Source: Karstenula rhodostoma CBS 690.94
Taxonomy: Eukaryota > Ascomycota > Dothideomycetes > Pleosporales > Didymosphaeriaceae
Length of the DNA stretch: 64,000 bases
Assembly: GCA_010093485.1 (NCBI GenBank)
Contig: MU001494.1
Coordinates: 704,301-768,300 of the forward strand
Reading direction: 5' to 3'
The notes under the pieces are model-generated. The model searched no databases, was not told the DNA's origin, and was given only the letters and a program-made list of their open reading frames with translations. Shown one piece after another: positions 33,348 through 45,664 of the stretch. Both the position numbers and the translations under genes were made by a program. Position 1 is the first letter of the stretch. The number at the start of each line of letters is the position of its first letter.

Positions 33348-34829
33348 TTACTCTGCGACCCACACAGCGGCCATGCCCATGCCAGTTCCTATGCACATAC
33401 TGGTGACTCCAATCTGCTTGCCGGTTCGCCTTAGCTCCGTCAGCAGCGTGCTAACCTGCCTCGCACCGGTGACGCCAAGAGGATGCCCAAAAGCGATAGC
33501 TCCACCCTTGGGATTGATCTTGGCTTGGTCCAAGCCCAGGTCGTTGATGCAGTACAAGCACTGACTCGCGAAAGCCTCGTTAATCTCGTAGATGTCGACG
33601 TCGTCCTTGTTAAGGCCGGTCTTCTGTAGCACGACGGGGATAGCGGCGGCGGGACCGATGCCCATGAGTAACGGGGGCACGCCAACGACAGATGCCTGCA
33701 CGAACTTGCCGATGACCTTCTGGCCGAGGCGCTGCGCAGTGCTGCGCTTCATGAGCAGCACGGCTGCCGCACCGTCTGAGATCTGCGAGGCGTTGCCCGC
33801 GTGGATGGAGCCGTCTTTCGAGAAGGCGGGCTTGATCTTGCCTAGGCTCTCCGCCGTGATGCCCTCTCGCACGCCGTCGTCCTTGCTGACTGTGATGGTC
33901 TTCTCCTCGTCCGTCTTCGGGTCGGTCCACTTGACCGTCAGAGGGGCAATTTCCTCGTCGAACAGTCCCTTCTTCTGCGCCTCAATCGCCTTCTGGAAAG
34001 ACGCCGCGGCAAACTTGTCCTGGTCCGAGCGGGCAATGCTCTTGTCCTTGGCCATCTTCTCGCTCAGCACGCCCATGGACACCTTGCACTCAGCCGCGGA
34101 TTTGTGCTCCTCCAGCAACTCGCTGAACTCGGTAACAGCCTGTGGCCCGTACTGCTGGCTCATGCTCTCGGCGCCCGCACCGATGCCGACCTCGATCATG
34201 CCGCTCTTGATTGCGTTTGCAATGTCGACGCATGCCTGTAGACCACTGGAACATTGCCTGTTCAGCGACTTAACCGAGGTTGTGACGGGGAAGCCGGCGG
34301 CGAGGGCGGCGGCGCGGAATTCGGTCGCGCCGCCGCCGGGAGCGAGCACGGCGCCGACGGCGATGTCTTCGACGAGGGCGGGGTCGATACCGGAGCGCTG
34401 GATGAGGGCCTTGAAGGCGCCGTGGAGGAGGTCTGCTGCTGCTGTGTCCTTGAAGCCGCCCTTGCCACCCTTCGTAATGGGTGTTCGGAGCGCAGCAGTG
34501 ATGACAATCTGAAGAGCTCCGTTAGTTGACGTACAAGATAGCGCATGGCCGCATGCGAAGCTCTCCTTGGGTGCGTTGGCAGTGGGCGTGATGCCACTGA
34601 CACTGCACAAGCCTTGAAGAACGGCTCTGTCCGGGTGATGGAGGCTGGACGTACATCATCGGGATTTTTCTGGAGCAGTGAATCCCTGCCAGACTGCTTC
34701 AAACCGCCCAAATGATCCGCGACCTGCGCAAGGCGGTCTTGTGCTGTCTCGCTGTCAGCATGCAGACCCAGCATCGCGGTGACGTCGTCTTCACATACCT
34801 CCCGAGTTGCGTCCTGTTTGGTTGGCCAT
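33348..34829 (-). CDS. POT1: Peroxisomal 3-ketoacyl-CoA thiolase
   Basis: Exons 34829-34799, 34743-34655 and 34508-33348 (introns 55 and 146 bp) give 426 residues. The N-terminus after splicing contains RLAQVADHL at residues 14-22, a match to the PTS2 peroxisomal signal (R/K-L-x5-H/Q-L). The thiolase fold follows with the acyl-accepting Cys in LNRQCSSGLQA, the INEAFASQ motif, the GHPLGVTGARQ histidine motif and the second active Cys in CIGTGMGMAAVW. It performs the last step of peroxisomal fatty-acid beta-oxidation, splitting 3-ketoacyl-CoA to acetyl-CoA and a shortened acyl-CoA. Two acceptor AGs lie 8 nt apart at the end of intron 1; only the downstream one (after GAGACAG) keeps the frame. 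The gene symbol follows the yeast orthologue. Confidence 0.95.
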
Positions 34830-36811
34830 GTTGAAGAGTTAGATGTGTCGTGAAGAATAATAGAGCAACCAGCTAGAAGATGAGAGAGTATATGCGCTGC
34901 TTGCCTCGGCGAAAGAAGGTTGCTTTCTTATGAGGTCCGACGACGTGTAACATCATCACCTCGTCGCGCCGAGGTAGTTACCGGTTGCGGCTTAGGTAGT
35001 CACGTGTAGGCCTTCGTTCGGTTTAGCGGTGACCGCACCCCAGCTTTTCACATGCGGCTCACACTCCCCAGGTTCACATGCCACGGGGAAGAGACGAGTG
35101 CGCTAAGTCGCTGACATTGTATGTCATGTGCCCGGGTCAACTTTTAGCCACTGAACGTTCTCACGCATGCTCCTTGGGTCGTTAGGCATCGCAAGCGAGG
35201 AGAGGGTGAAGCAGGCTCCTCCGAGGTACCGAAGCTATCCAGGAGAGCCTCTTGGCGAAAATCCGATGTTTCCATCACAGTGGAGCGGGTTGAGTATCTG
35301 TGACTGGATTTCCGTAGGCGTATGCTCCTTCGAGATGGAAAGACGGAAAGACACTCTGCGTCTTGGGCTCGTTTCACCGGAGTGCGACGAGATTTTGACC
35401 GGTCGATTGCTAACACGTCTAACGACATGCAACGCCAGTTTTGTTGGGATCACGCATGGGCGTTGTCTGCTTGTGGCAACTGGCTGGGAATACGAGACGA
35501 GTCTTCCTACGAGAAGAGGTGGAGGGAGTGGCAAACAGATCTGCTTCCCTGCATCAAATACTTGGTGAGTAGGTAGGGGCGATGGGGGAGGAGCGTCCAG
35601 TCAATACAAGGTACTATGGAGACGCATGAAGGGATATATTTAGTCCGTCCGGCATTTCAATGACACGCCATCAGGAGATGACGCTCAACGCCATTGCGTG
35701 CAGGAATGCAGCAATGCAGCAATGCAGCCCCACGGCAGATGCCCCTTCTCTCACGCAGCGAATCTGTTCAGCCGCTCACGTTCAACCACGCCACAGGCTC
35801 CACCACGAGAACTGGAGAGGAAACGAAGCGTCGGCTATGCGGATCAGGATCGCACATCGCTCTAGCTTGACACTGGTGCATGTATTGCCGACTCGGGTCC
35901 GCCCAGCCCATGCATCCCTAATGGTGTGCTGAACAGCTGGCCCATCACTCTCCTATTCGCATCCTTGGGTCTTGGCACCAGCGCCAAGGCGGGTCGGTAC
36001 GGACACGATTGCTGACCAAAAGTTTTTCTCCACCACACGCCGACGTTTCAGGGCTGATGCCCAGCAGCCCTAGCCAGCCCTAGCCAGCCATGGATGAAAA
36101 AAACGGGAGGGATACAAGTCCGGCCATTCACGAGGCGAAGGCACCCTCGTGGCGTCACCTACCCCTGCAGTAGTGAAGAGCTTGGCCAAGGTACCGAGCG
36201 AGCTACGTAACAGATGAGGCGCTACTGTCATCTTACGCCGCATCTAGCTCGCAATCGATAAATGGGACGGCAGACCTGCCCCCATCGGGACTAATCTGGC
36301 TCGCGTGGCTTGCATCGTAGCCACCGCTAGATAAACATCTCCGCATGCTCGTACCTTGTGGGAGCGCATGGTTTGCCATCTCCGCACTAGGACACGTCAT
36401 GTTCCGTCAAGATTGGCTCTCGTGTACCGTCCCAAAGCTCTCGAGACGCTCAATTGTCCTCGTCAATCTCTAATTCTGTGCGAAAGTGCTATTCTGAATA
36501 CGAACTCGGCGAAGCCTTCTGTACTACTCCAGTCCGACTGTAGCTTTCTGCCCCAGCCCAGACTCCGCATCAACTGTAAGCATTCTAAAAGTGGTAAAGG
36601 GGCCTGAGTCTTGGCCGCCGCTCAATAGCCGGAGGCGCACTCCACAAGTCTTGTTTCGGTCCCTCACTAAAGGTTTCGCGTGTCAAGGTACCTTCGTAGC
36701 TTCAGCACGACCGACTCGGCCAACACCCTGCCGCTGGTCTTAAGACAAACCTCTTGCCCTCTGTCGTTTTTCGATGCCACCTCCTCCCCTCGTTTGAAAG
36801 GAGCCGCAACC
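34830..36811. other. Divergent intergenic region, no gene supported
   Basis: About 2 kb lies between the thiolase (-) and the secreted deacetylase (+). A 133-codon + frame at 35167-35568 overlaps others on both strands and lacks domains. Near 36064-36088 the word CAGCCCTAGC is repeated twice in tandem. The last 150 bp before 36812 are C/T-rich, like a fungal promoter and leader. Confidence 0.5.
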
Positions 36812-39800
36812 ATGCAGTCATTCGTTTATCTTTTCTTCTTTGCCATCCTCCGCCTTTGCCAGGCCATCACTTCACCTGACATCTACACCTTCACTCAGCC
36901 TGATGTTGCAACTCCTGGTCTTGGAAGTGCATCTCTCAGTCCCGTTGTTCCTTCCCAGTCAAGGCATGGTGCTGGCCCGGATTCCGGCGTCAACATCTTC
37001 CTGCCGAATTACAAGTCGGACCCTAACTGGTAAAACACCATTCAACCCCCCCCCCGAATAAGTGCATCGAGTAATGGAGAGTAGGCTTCCCTTTGTGCTC
37101 TCGCTCAAGACCGTCGGTCTACAGGTCAAGGTCAGCGAGGCGCTCAACATCACCTCCCAGACGAGAACCCTCTTAATCTACACATCTCCGAGCGTGTCCT
37201 ACAGCCCGAGCACCGCCGATGTGACCGCCCTCACCACCTTCGTGACCAATGGCGGCAGCCTCATCTTCATGAACCAAGTCCCTACCGCTCTTCGCTCGCT
37301 TGCAGGTGTCTCCGCGTCAACGATTGACAACACCCACAAGAGGTCTATCCTCCAACTGTCCAATACCGCAGATGCCAGCGCCTCAGCTCTGAGTGGGTTC
37401 GACTTCTCCAACTACTACGACATCAGCATGCCCATCTACGAGAACTACACTGCACAGGGTCTTGTCAATGTTGGTTACACACCTACGACTGGCTCGGTTG
37501 CTTTGGGCAACTGGATCGTGCGAAACAATGGAGTTGATAGTCCCGACACCTCGGCTACACACACTGCCTTTGTTAGGAATCAGCCATCCGGTGCGAAGGG
37601 TCTGGTCTACAGTTTTGGAATGGACCTTGGATATCTCTACATCCGAGCACTCGACGAGAGCGGTGGTTACTCCGAGAACTACGATGGTTACTACTACCCC
37701 GGTTATGACATCGGAACCCGCATCATCAAGAACATTCACACTTCCACTGCTCACTATGTCAGCCTCTGGACCGTTCCGTACAACAAGGGCTTGGTCTTCA
37801 CCACCACTTGGGACATTGATACCTACGTATCTTACCCCCACGGTCAAGGTATGGCTGCCGCTGCCATGGAGCGGGGTGCTTATGGCAACTTGAACCTTCA
37901 CACCAAGTATGTTACCGACGCTTACGAGAGGGCATACTTCCAGTACGGCGTGCCCTACATCTACCAGATCACCGGATTTCCAGTGGCGGCTGATGGATTC
38001 GCAACCATCGACTTCGGCAGCCACTCCGTCAGTCATTCTCCCAATGCTGTAGAATTTCCTTCCGGTACCGGTGCGGAGCGTTACCTTCAAGGCACCAGCT
38101 CGGGCTACTACCCATCCATTCACCAGTGCTCTTCCACCACCCCGGATGGGACGCCTACCAATGATCAGGATTGTGAACAGGGAGGAACCAGCGGCCTCTC
38201 CTTCTGGACGGAGGGTGGTACTGCGGCCGGTGAAGTACGTGCCAGCGGATACCTCATTCGCCATGTCATGAACGACCTCTTCGGTACAAACTACAATCTG
38301 ACCACTTACCGTCCGGGTAACCTTGCATGGAACAAGTACCAGTCCAACCACTGCGCGGCAAATGGATTCATTGGCGGTTCCTCATGCTCGGGTAACTCTC
38401 ATCTCAGTCATCTCCCATTCCAGGTCACGCACAACCGTGAATCGTTCCAGGAGCTTCCGTACTTTGAGTTCCCTCTCCAATGGTCTGATGGCGACGGCAA
38501 CATGAGCAGCGCCGATTTCCCCGGCTCTGACTTCAGGAAGCAAGTCAACGATATCAAGAACATGGCACGTTATGGCGGTCATTACAACATCCTGCTTCAT
38601 CCTTCCGACGCTGTGTTGGACAAGATCCAGATTCAGCGTGCCCTGCATGATGCTGTGCGGCCTTTCGGTACATTCTTCAACCAGACAGGTATCGCCAACT
38701 GGTGGACCGTCCGGGACCGTACTGTCGTTAGCATCAAAACCGTAACCAGCACTTCAGTCACGATGAACGTCCACTTGGAAGGTCGCGTGGAAGGTCTCAC
38801 GCTGCAGGTGCCGAAGACATACACATTGCAGTCCGCAAGCGGTTCGCTCTCAGCCTGCCAGCAAGTTTCGTATGATACTTTCACCAACGCTGTTGTCCTA
38901 CGTAACACCGCCGAGGGAGAGTACACGCTCACCTTCTCCGTCGGTACTGGCGCTTCCACGGTCTCTACTTGCCCTGACTTCACCGTTCAGCCCGCTACAC
39001 AGTGCGTGGCGTGGGATGTTGCGGTCGATGACTTCCTGGAGAATTACTTCTACAACAATGGCGTCAACCTGCTCCTGTTGAAGACTATCGAAACAGGTCT
39101 AGGCACCAACCAGGTGAACGGTGCACTGCAGATCACTTCGACCTCGAGTGTCAACTCCTACTACACTGAGGTCTCGCGTTTCTGCTTCGACGCAACGATC
39201 TATACTCACCTGTTTTTTGACACCATCATTCCCAAGGGCACAACTTTCTCCGTGCAGCTCGTGTCCTACGATTCCGGCTGCAACAACGAGAGGGAGAGCA
39301 CTACCTACCTCGACATCCGCGATTATGCCGCTGCTGACGGCAAGAACCATACTGTCACCATTCCTTTGAAGGACTTTGCTGGAGAGAATTTCAACAACGT
39401 ACGCGCAGTTCGCCTCGTGAACATCGCACCAGTCCAGGTCCCTATTTACATCGACAACATCAAGATCCAGAAGCGATGTGTGACAGCCCCCGGCGAAGAC
39501 AAGACCCCAGGTCTTGCAATCGAATCCTTCCAGAATGTCGATCGATGGATCACTGGTATCAACAACATCTTTGGAAAGACTGATGACGACGGCACCATGA
39601 AGTTCGCCAAGCTCGCAGAACTAGGTAAGATGCAGTTGTTGCCCGCCAACGCCAACTCCTACATCTACAGCCGTACCGCTGCGAATGGAAGCAATCTGGA
39701 TGCCGAGGGCTACACCGACGTTTCCCTTAGTGTTCGTGGCCCCTCCAGTGGCTCTTTCGATGTGGTCGTCACCTCCGGTACTGGCAACAGCAACTCCACC

Positions 39801-41699
39801 GTTAACACACGCACATACGCAACCTTGAGCCAGAACAGCTTCTCGAACATCACCATTCCTCTTTCGAAGTTCACTGGTCTCGACGCCAGCGCTATTAGCC
39901 AGATCACGCTGCGCAATTTCAACCCCATCAGCACTTCTACTGCTGGTAACTTCACTGTGCGATGGATCTCCCTGCTCGGCAATGGCACCAACACCACAAC
40001 GCCTTCTACCTGCAGCACCCCTCCTGGTCTTGTGGTGCTGAACTTCTGCGACCTGAAAGAGTTCACCACACAAACTAGCGCTCTAGGCACTTCATTCTCC
40101 GACGACAACACGATGAGCTTTTACAACCAGACTGAGAGTGGCTTCATCAACCTCACGCCTCGTGATTCAGGCTCATACTTCTACTCGCTACTCTCAACGT
40201 CCGGCACTTGCGCAGCCGTAAACAGCACCTACAACTCTGTTAGACTCAGGGTCTCAGGTCCACAGGGAGCAACTGCGAACGTCGGTCTTAAGCACGGTGG
40301 CAACAGCTGCAACACCAATGTGGTCACCGACTACGTTCCTGTCACCTTCAACACCGCCGTCACAGAAGTGATTATCCCCTTCACCCAGTTTGCTAGCAAC
40401 CTCAACCGGGCCTACCTGCAGTCTTTCGTCATGACCGGATTCAGCGTTCCAGGCGCGACCTACCGCATCCACTCTGTTTCTTTTGTAGGGAACTCGAACA
40501 GTAAGGGATGCGCCCTTTGCGAGGGCACTGAGGTCGACTCCTGTACATTCACGTCTGCGGTGCCGCGTACGAACTCGCTCAGTGGTCTGGTCACCGATGA
40601 ATCGTCCTTGGCCTCTTACACTGTCGACAGTGACGGCTCGCTCAACCTTGGCAGCAAGGCAGACGCCTACTGGTACTCCCAGTTCGGCGCTAATGCATGC
40701 TACGATTCTACCCAGAACAATGCCACCGGCCTGCAGATCTCTGTCGCTGCAGCCGAAGGTACCACTTTCAATCTCGCCTTGCGTTGGAAGACGAATTCCC
40801 AGTGCAGCACCACCTCCGCGCCGGCATCGGTTCCGATCACCAACTACATCACCTTCGCCGGCAGCTCAACATACAAGGTTGCCAAGATACCATTCTCTGA
40901 CTTCCCTGGCATCAACGCCAACAGGCTCGACAGCGTCGCACTCTCTGGTTTCAACCCTACAAACGCCAACGTCAAGGTCGGCTGTATCAGCTTGGTGACC
41001 ATCGCCGCTGCGACTGTTCCCCAGACGTGCTCATGCCCCACCAACGCATGGCTCAACTACTGCAGCGGCACTGGCTCCGCGAACCGCAACGCGAACGGTG
41101 GTGCGCAGAGCGATGACGGAACGATGAGCACAACGCCTGTCCTAGCCAATGGTGCTCTTGCTTTGAAGCCCGCCGCATCAGGATCCTACTGGTACTCGCT
41201 GCTGAGCAACGTCGACGTTTCATCGAACACCGCTCTCACCCTCAACGTGTCGGCGAAGGCGGGTGCCTCTTTCAACATCCAGTTGCAGAGCGCCGGTCAG
41301 CGCAGCGGCCTGTCTAGCAGCGCTTACGGAGCTATGACTGGAAGCCCGGTCTTGTTGAGCATCCCGCTTTCTGATTTCACTGCGCAGACCAGTGCATTGA
41401 ACCTCAAGGCAATCACCGCAGTTGTCCTAGAATCCTTCAGCGACGCAACCGCCACTTACAATCTCAACTGTGCCTACTTTGGCAGCAGCAGCACCTCGAC
41501 TGCTTCTGCCGTCGAAAGACGCGACTCAGTTGACTCAGTCAGCAACACGACCATCGTAGCCGGACCGCTTGCGCTCTGGCAACCGAGCTTCGTCTGGCAC
41601 CACACTGGCAACATCCACAAGCACCAGCACGACAACTCGACCAAAAACCATGCAGTCTTTTTCACGAACTCAACGAGGTCGCATGCTAAATATGCCTAG
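36812..41699 (+). CDS. Secreted NodB-like polysaccharide deacetylase with five tandem beta-sandwich modules
   Basis: Exons 36812-37029 and 37085-41699 (55-bp intron) give 1610 residues. A signal peptide is clear: MQSFVYLFFFAILRLCQA. The first ~700 residues resemble a polysaccharide deacetylase: FTTTWDIDT carries Asp316 and Asp318 (NodB motif 1-like), and FGSHSVSHSP carries His386 and His390 (H-S/T-x-x-H metal motif). Five modules of about 160-175 residues follow, starting near 712, 871, 1045, 1215 and 1387. Each has a conserved opening (FSDDNTM or QSDDGTMS), a Tyr-rich strand such as SGSYWYSLL, and a closing IPLSDF strand. This pattern fits carbohydrate-binding beta-sandwiches. Cys pairs mark the module borders. 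The tail after 1550 is His/Asn/Ser-rich with no GPI signal seen. A role in modifying or binding a fungal wall or matrix polysaccharide is inferred. The 36680 ATG upstream would bury the signal peptide, so 36812 is preferred. Confidence 0.85.
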
Positions 41700-41890
41700 G
41701 CATATTCCGGCATGTAGAATGGGGCATTCACGATCTTTCCAAAACACTTTCCCTACACACTATTTCATTCCTTTCTTGTGTTAATACATAGACGCCAAAT
41801 TGGTGAGCCTAGTTACTGATACAAAATACCTTAAAAGTTAATAATGCACGCCATGTCATGATATCACCTTGACATTTCTGCCACCTTGTC

Positions 41891-42290
41891 CTAGTCTGAT
41901 GTTGTGATCCATTCCGCGCCGCTGATATGAAGATGACCTCCGAGCCCCTCATATCCCACCTCCTCATCGCTCGCACCAAGCAGTCTCTCACTCTCCTCCA
42001 TACCCGCTTCGACACCGCACCCTTCCCCTCTCGCCCCGCCCGAGGCTACCATAGTCCCAGCAACGAGTAGGTACACTATATGCAACGGTGCAAAAACGGC
42101 CATCCAAATCTTCCCTTCGTTACTCGGATACGCAAGCGCCCCGTCAAACCTCACCAAGCGCATATTACCAGCGCACGCAACCACGCCGTGATCCCAACGA
42201 GCAGAGGGACCGTATTCGCGAAGAAGACATGTGTCCAGTCCACATGCCCACAGCTCGGCGTGACGCGTACGCTGACGTTTCCGATGGTAT
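41891..42290 (-). pseudogene. 3' relic of a polytopic membrane protein
   Basis: On the minus strand, TVPLLVGITAWLRALVICAW (about 42240-42165) forms one helix. In another frame, GKIWMAVFAPLHIVYLLVAG (about 42120-42060) forms the next, then a Gly/Glu-rich tail reads to a stop at 41891. The two frames could be joined only by a 32-bp intron (GTGAGG...CGAG), shorter than any other here, or they reflect a frameshift. No upstream exons or start were found before repeat-like DNA. It is most likely a truncated gene end. Family unknown. Confidence 0.3.
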
Positions 42291-42299
42291 ATCGGTACT

Positions 42300-43572
42300 G
42301 CAGTGTAGGATCGCGCTTCAGATAATAGCAGTATTGACTATATTGTAGAGATTCACTATGAGGTAGGGTGACTCAATGAAGTAGGGGGGACAAAAAGGCG
42401 CGTTGTGCTTTGCCAATGCACGAACAAAGGGGGACCAAAAAAGTGGCTAAGGCGCGCCCAGCGTCTATACGCAGGCTAACCAAAAAGGCAGTATTGACTA
42501 TGTGTTCATTTTTGCTACTTTGCCATATCATGTGTACATTCAAAACGGCTAGTCTTGGAATCGTATCCTACAAAGTCTGACCCTTCGTTTAACTTTGGCG
42601 ACTTCGTGGAAGTTTCTCATCATAGCTACGAGCAGAGCCAAATGACATTCCTCAGTCCCGAGTCATTGTTAAGGTAAAACAAAGTCAGGCGGATGGCATT
42701 ATCTTTCTGTGCAACGGTTTGTACTTTCCTAGAACTAGGGATTTTAGGGATCTCATTGCGGTACCTTTTTCCGAACCAGCCTATCGCTTCTGTTGACGTG
42801 TGAGACAATAGCAGGTCGTAATAATACAGAGATCGAAGAAGTATCCAAGTAGCGTGATGTATGGTGGCTTCGGGCCAACAAAGAACAGTGCTTGATTTTC
42901 TTTCATGGTAGAAGACACGGGGCGTTAGTCACCACGATTAGACAATAAGGTACGTACGGCTAAATATACTCTCCATTGTTCAAATGAACTTGATCCTTCT
43001 GCTTGCGACGGGGAGGCGTAAAGGGGCGTCCCACGGGCCTCCAAATCACAAGGCAGCCACTGGTCAATGGTGCGGATTGCCAGTAGAGACACAAGCACCT
43101 TATGCGAGAACTTGTACGCGGAATTTTCGCCTTACAAAGTGGACCATAGTAGTAAAAAGGCACGCTATGATGTACTCGATCGGACACACATAGTGCTGGC
43201 GTCGGCTCATAGATACCTAAAGGCGTTTCTGCGAACATTGCCACTGTAAGATCCGATATTACATCGCGTAAACACAAATCCTTTATTGCTGTTGGTTCTT
43301 GCTTTGTTTCGATCTGCCAGCTCGTCCACTCGTCCACTCGTATGGCGTCCTTGCGATGGCAAGCTTTGTTCCAGCAAAGATGAGCAAGCACCGACAAAGC
43401 CTTCTCCGTCCGTCCTTCCGTTCCTCGCATCATGAAGCTCCCGGATTCTTGCATATATGAAGCGTCCCCGTCCCATCCTTCTGAGTCTCTTCTCTTTCTG
43501 AATCACATACTCCACAAACTGTGATTTTCCCGGACTCAACAAACACTCCTTGATCAGTAATTCAGAATAAAC
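42300..43572. other. Region without supported genes, repeat-like
   Basis: This DNA contains several short words of low complexity (GGGGGACAAAAAGGCGCG near 42386, GGGGGACCAAAAAAGTGG near 42430) in direct repeat about 45 bp apart. A 164-codon minus frame at 42960-43454 has no recognisable features. The last 100 bp are the leader of the acidic protein gene. Confidence 0.45.
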
Positions 43573-45664
43573 ATGTCATCATCCGCTCCAACTAGTCCTG
43601 CTCGTCGTAAAAGCGGGTCTGTTGGCGGGGCTCCATCACCAGAGCGACGCAGGTCAAGCCGACTCTCCTCTACCAAAAGTGCACACGAAGAGCAGGTCGA
43701 ACCGGCCCAAGCAGCTGATGACTCCGATGTTGAGGATGGTGATGCCAACAAACCGGCCGCCCAAGATGCAGAGCAGGGTAAACGTGCCCAAAGCACCTTG
43801 TCGACCAAGTTCACCCCCAACCCATGGCATTGGGGAGAAATCCCTCACACCACGAGGCGAGTCTACTTGACTTCCAGTGAGAATGAGGAATACGACGATT
43901 ATCTCAAGAAAAAAGAAGATGGCAAGAAAGACGGTGAGAACGACACAGATGAAGACGAAGATGAAGACGGCAGTAAAGACGAAGACGATGACGATGACAA
44001 GGAAGAATCCAAGAAGAGAAAAAAGTTTAAGGACATATGGATTGACGATCATGGCAAAAGATACATTAAAGTGACAGACCCACTGCCGAGTTTTAACGGT
44101 CAACCTCCAGCGCGAACTAGCAATGCTCAAGCAGTGCCAGTTATCCACGAGGAGCGCGGAATAAAGTTCAGACCCGATGATCGATACTTAAATGGCCCTG
44201 ATGGCACTCGAATCGATCAACAAGATCATTTGATCCTCAAACTGGTTGACATGAGACCCAAGAGTCAGACCGATCGGACTCCCAAGCGACAGCTCGTGAT
44301 CTGGTTCTATAAGAACGGCGCCCCGACGGATTGGACCGACAAGTACGCCATCAAGAAGCTCAATGCAGCTCATCAGGACAACATCAGGACTATATGTCAT
44401 GAATTCACCTGGTCGCAGAGCGAAGCCAATTATATCGCCGAGCGGTTCAGACTGAATCGTGACATCTCCATGAGAGAACTAGCTTATGAATTCAACAATC
44501 GATTCATGGGCGATCTCCCTTTTTCGCCAGCCCAAGGATGGGACCAAGTGCACACTGGACGTACTATTGAGGCTATAAGGTAAGTCGGCCCAGTCTTGCG
44601 ATTGATGTGGAGAATCTAATGAGATGTAAAGGGGTGAATACTTGTCCCACAAGGATCTGTATGATAACGGCGAGGCTCCACACAAGTCAGAGGTGCGAGA
44701 CAAGAAATTCATCCATTCCAACGGATTGTCTGAGGCGCAATTGGAAAAGAATTGGCTGGACGAACAGAAAGGCAGAAGGAAGACCGTTGCCAAAACAGAA
44801 AACAAAAAAGCTAAAGATAACGCGAAAGGCAAAACCGATAGCAAATACAGCGCCAAAGGCGGTAAAAAGGACGATCAGGAAAACTTACCTGTAATCAGGC
44901 ATGTCGATGGTTATGACAGATGCACCATCGCCGAACTTAAAGCACTGGCTAAACGTGACAAGCCGGCCCGCTTCTTGAGGGGATGTAAGAAGAGGGAAGA
45001 TTATATCAAAAGGTTCAAGGAAGATTTCAAGGATCCGTCAAGTCGATCAGATACCGGCGAGGGCGAGGGCGAGGGCGATAGCGATGATGATGCCGGTGAT
45101 GATGCCGGTGATGATTCCAGTAATGATGATGAGAGGGAGGCTGATGATGCCTTGGACGACGATGTAAAGGTACCTCTCTACCAGAGTGGGCCAAAGAAGG
45201 GGCAGCCATACTACAACTCGATGTCTGCCAATGATATCAAGCAGCTAGCCGCCAATCGAAACGTTAGATTTGGCCTGCTCGGAACAGTAGGAAGCGCGAA
45301 ACCGACCAAGGCAAATTACATACAGGCCTTGTTAGACGATGACGAGCGGAAAGGCAGGTATAAGAAGGCTAGGGTGTCAACGCTCAGCAAGAAGAGAAAG
45401 GCACCCAGCTCTACTGTGCAGAACAACCGCAAGAAGCAGAAAATAAAGCAATCCAAGGATGCAGATGATGCAGGGGAGGACGATGCGCCATCTTCATCGA
45501 AGCGCAATTCTACCGCCCGGTCTGAGGGTCCTGTTTCTCCCCGAAAGGCCTCCCTCAGGAGCCAGTCAAACCCAGCGACGGAGGAGGACGAGGAACGGGT
45601 GAATGGCGTGGAGGAAGAGGAAGACAGCGATGAAGAGGATGGAGAAGAGAGTGAAGAACCGTAG
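43573..45664 (+). CDS. Acidic/basic nuclear-type protein with SAP-like motifs
   Basis: Exons 43573-44579 and 44632-45664 (52-bp intron) give 679 residues. The order is a Ser/Pro/Arg-rich start, a long Asp/Glu/Lys run (about 110-160) ending in KKRKKFKDIW, a globular middle (about 160-340), and a Lys-rich linker. Two short motifs follow that resemble SAP/HeH helices: CTIAELKALAKRDKPARFL and, about 100 residues later, MSANDIKQLAANRNVRFGLL. The middle has a helix-turn-helix-like stretch (DNIRTICHEFTWSQSEANYI, then MRELAYEFNNRF). The C-terminus alternates Lys/Arg clusters and acidic runs. Chromatin or DNA association is inferred from charge pattern and SAP-like motifs only. The gene sits between repeat-bearing regions, so it may be lineage-specific. 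Confidence 0.7.

Noticed and set aside
33592..34512. 306-codon plus frame
   Set aside because: Antisense shadow of the thiolase gene.
37383..38351. 322-codon minus frame
   Set aside because: Antisense shadow of the deacetylase-like gene, produced by its codon bias.
42960..43454. 164-codon minus frame
   Set aside because: No domain, no splice logic, and several equally long shorter competitors. It overlaps the leader of the acidic protein gene.
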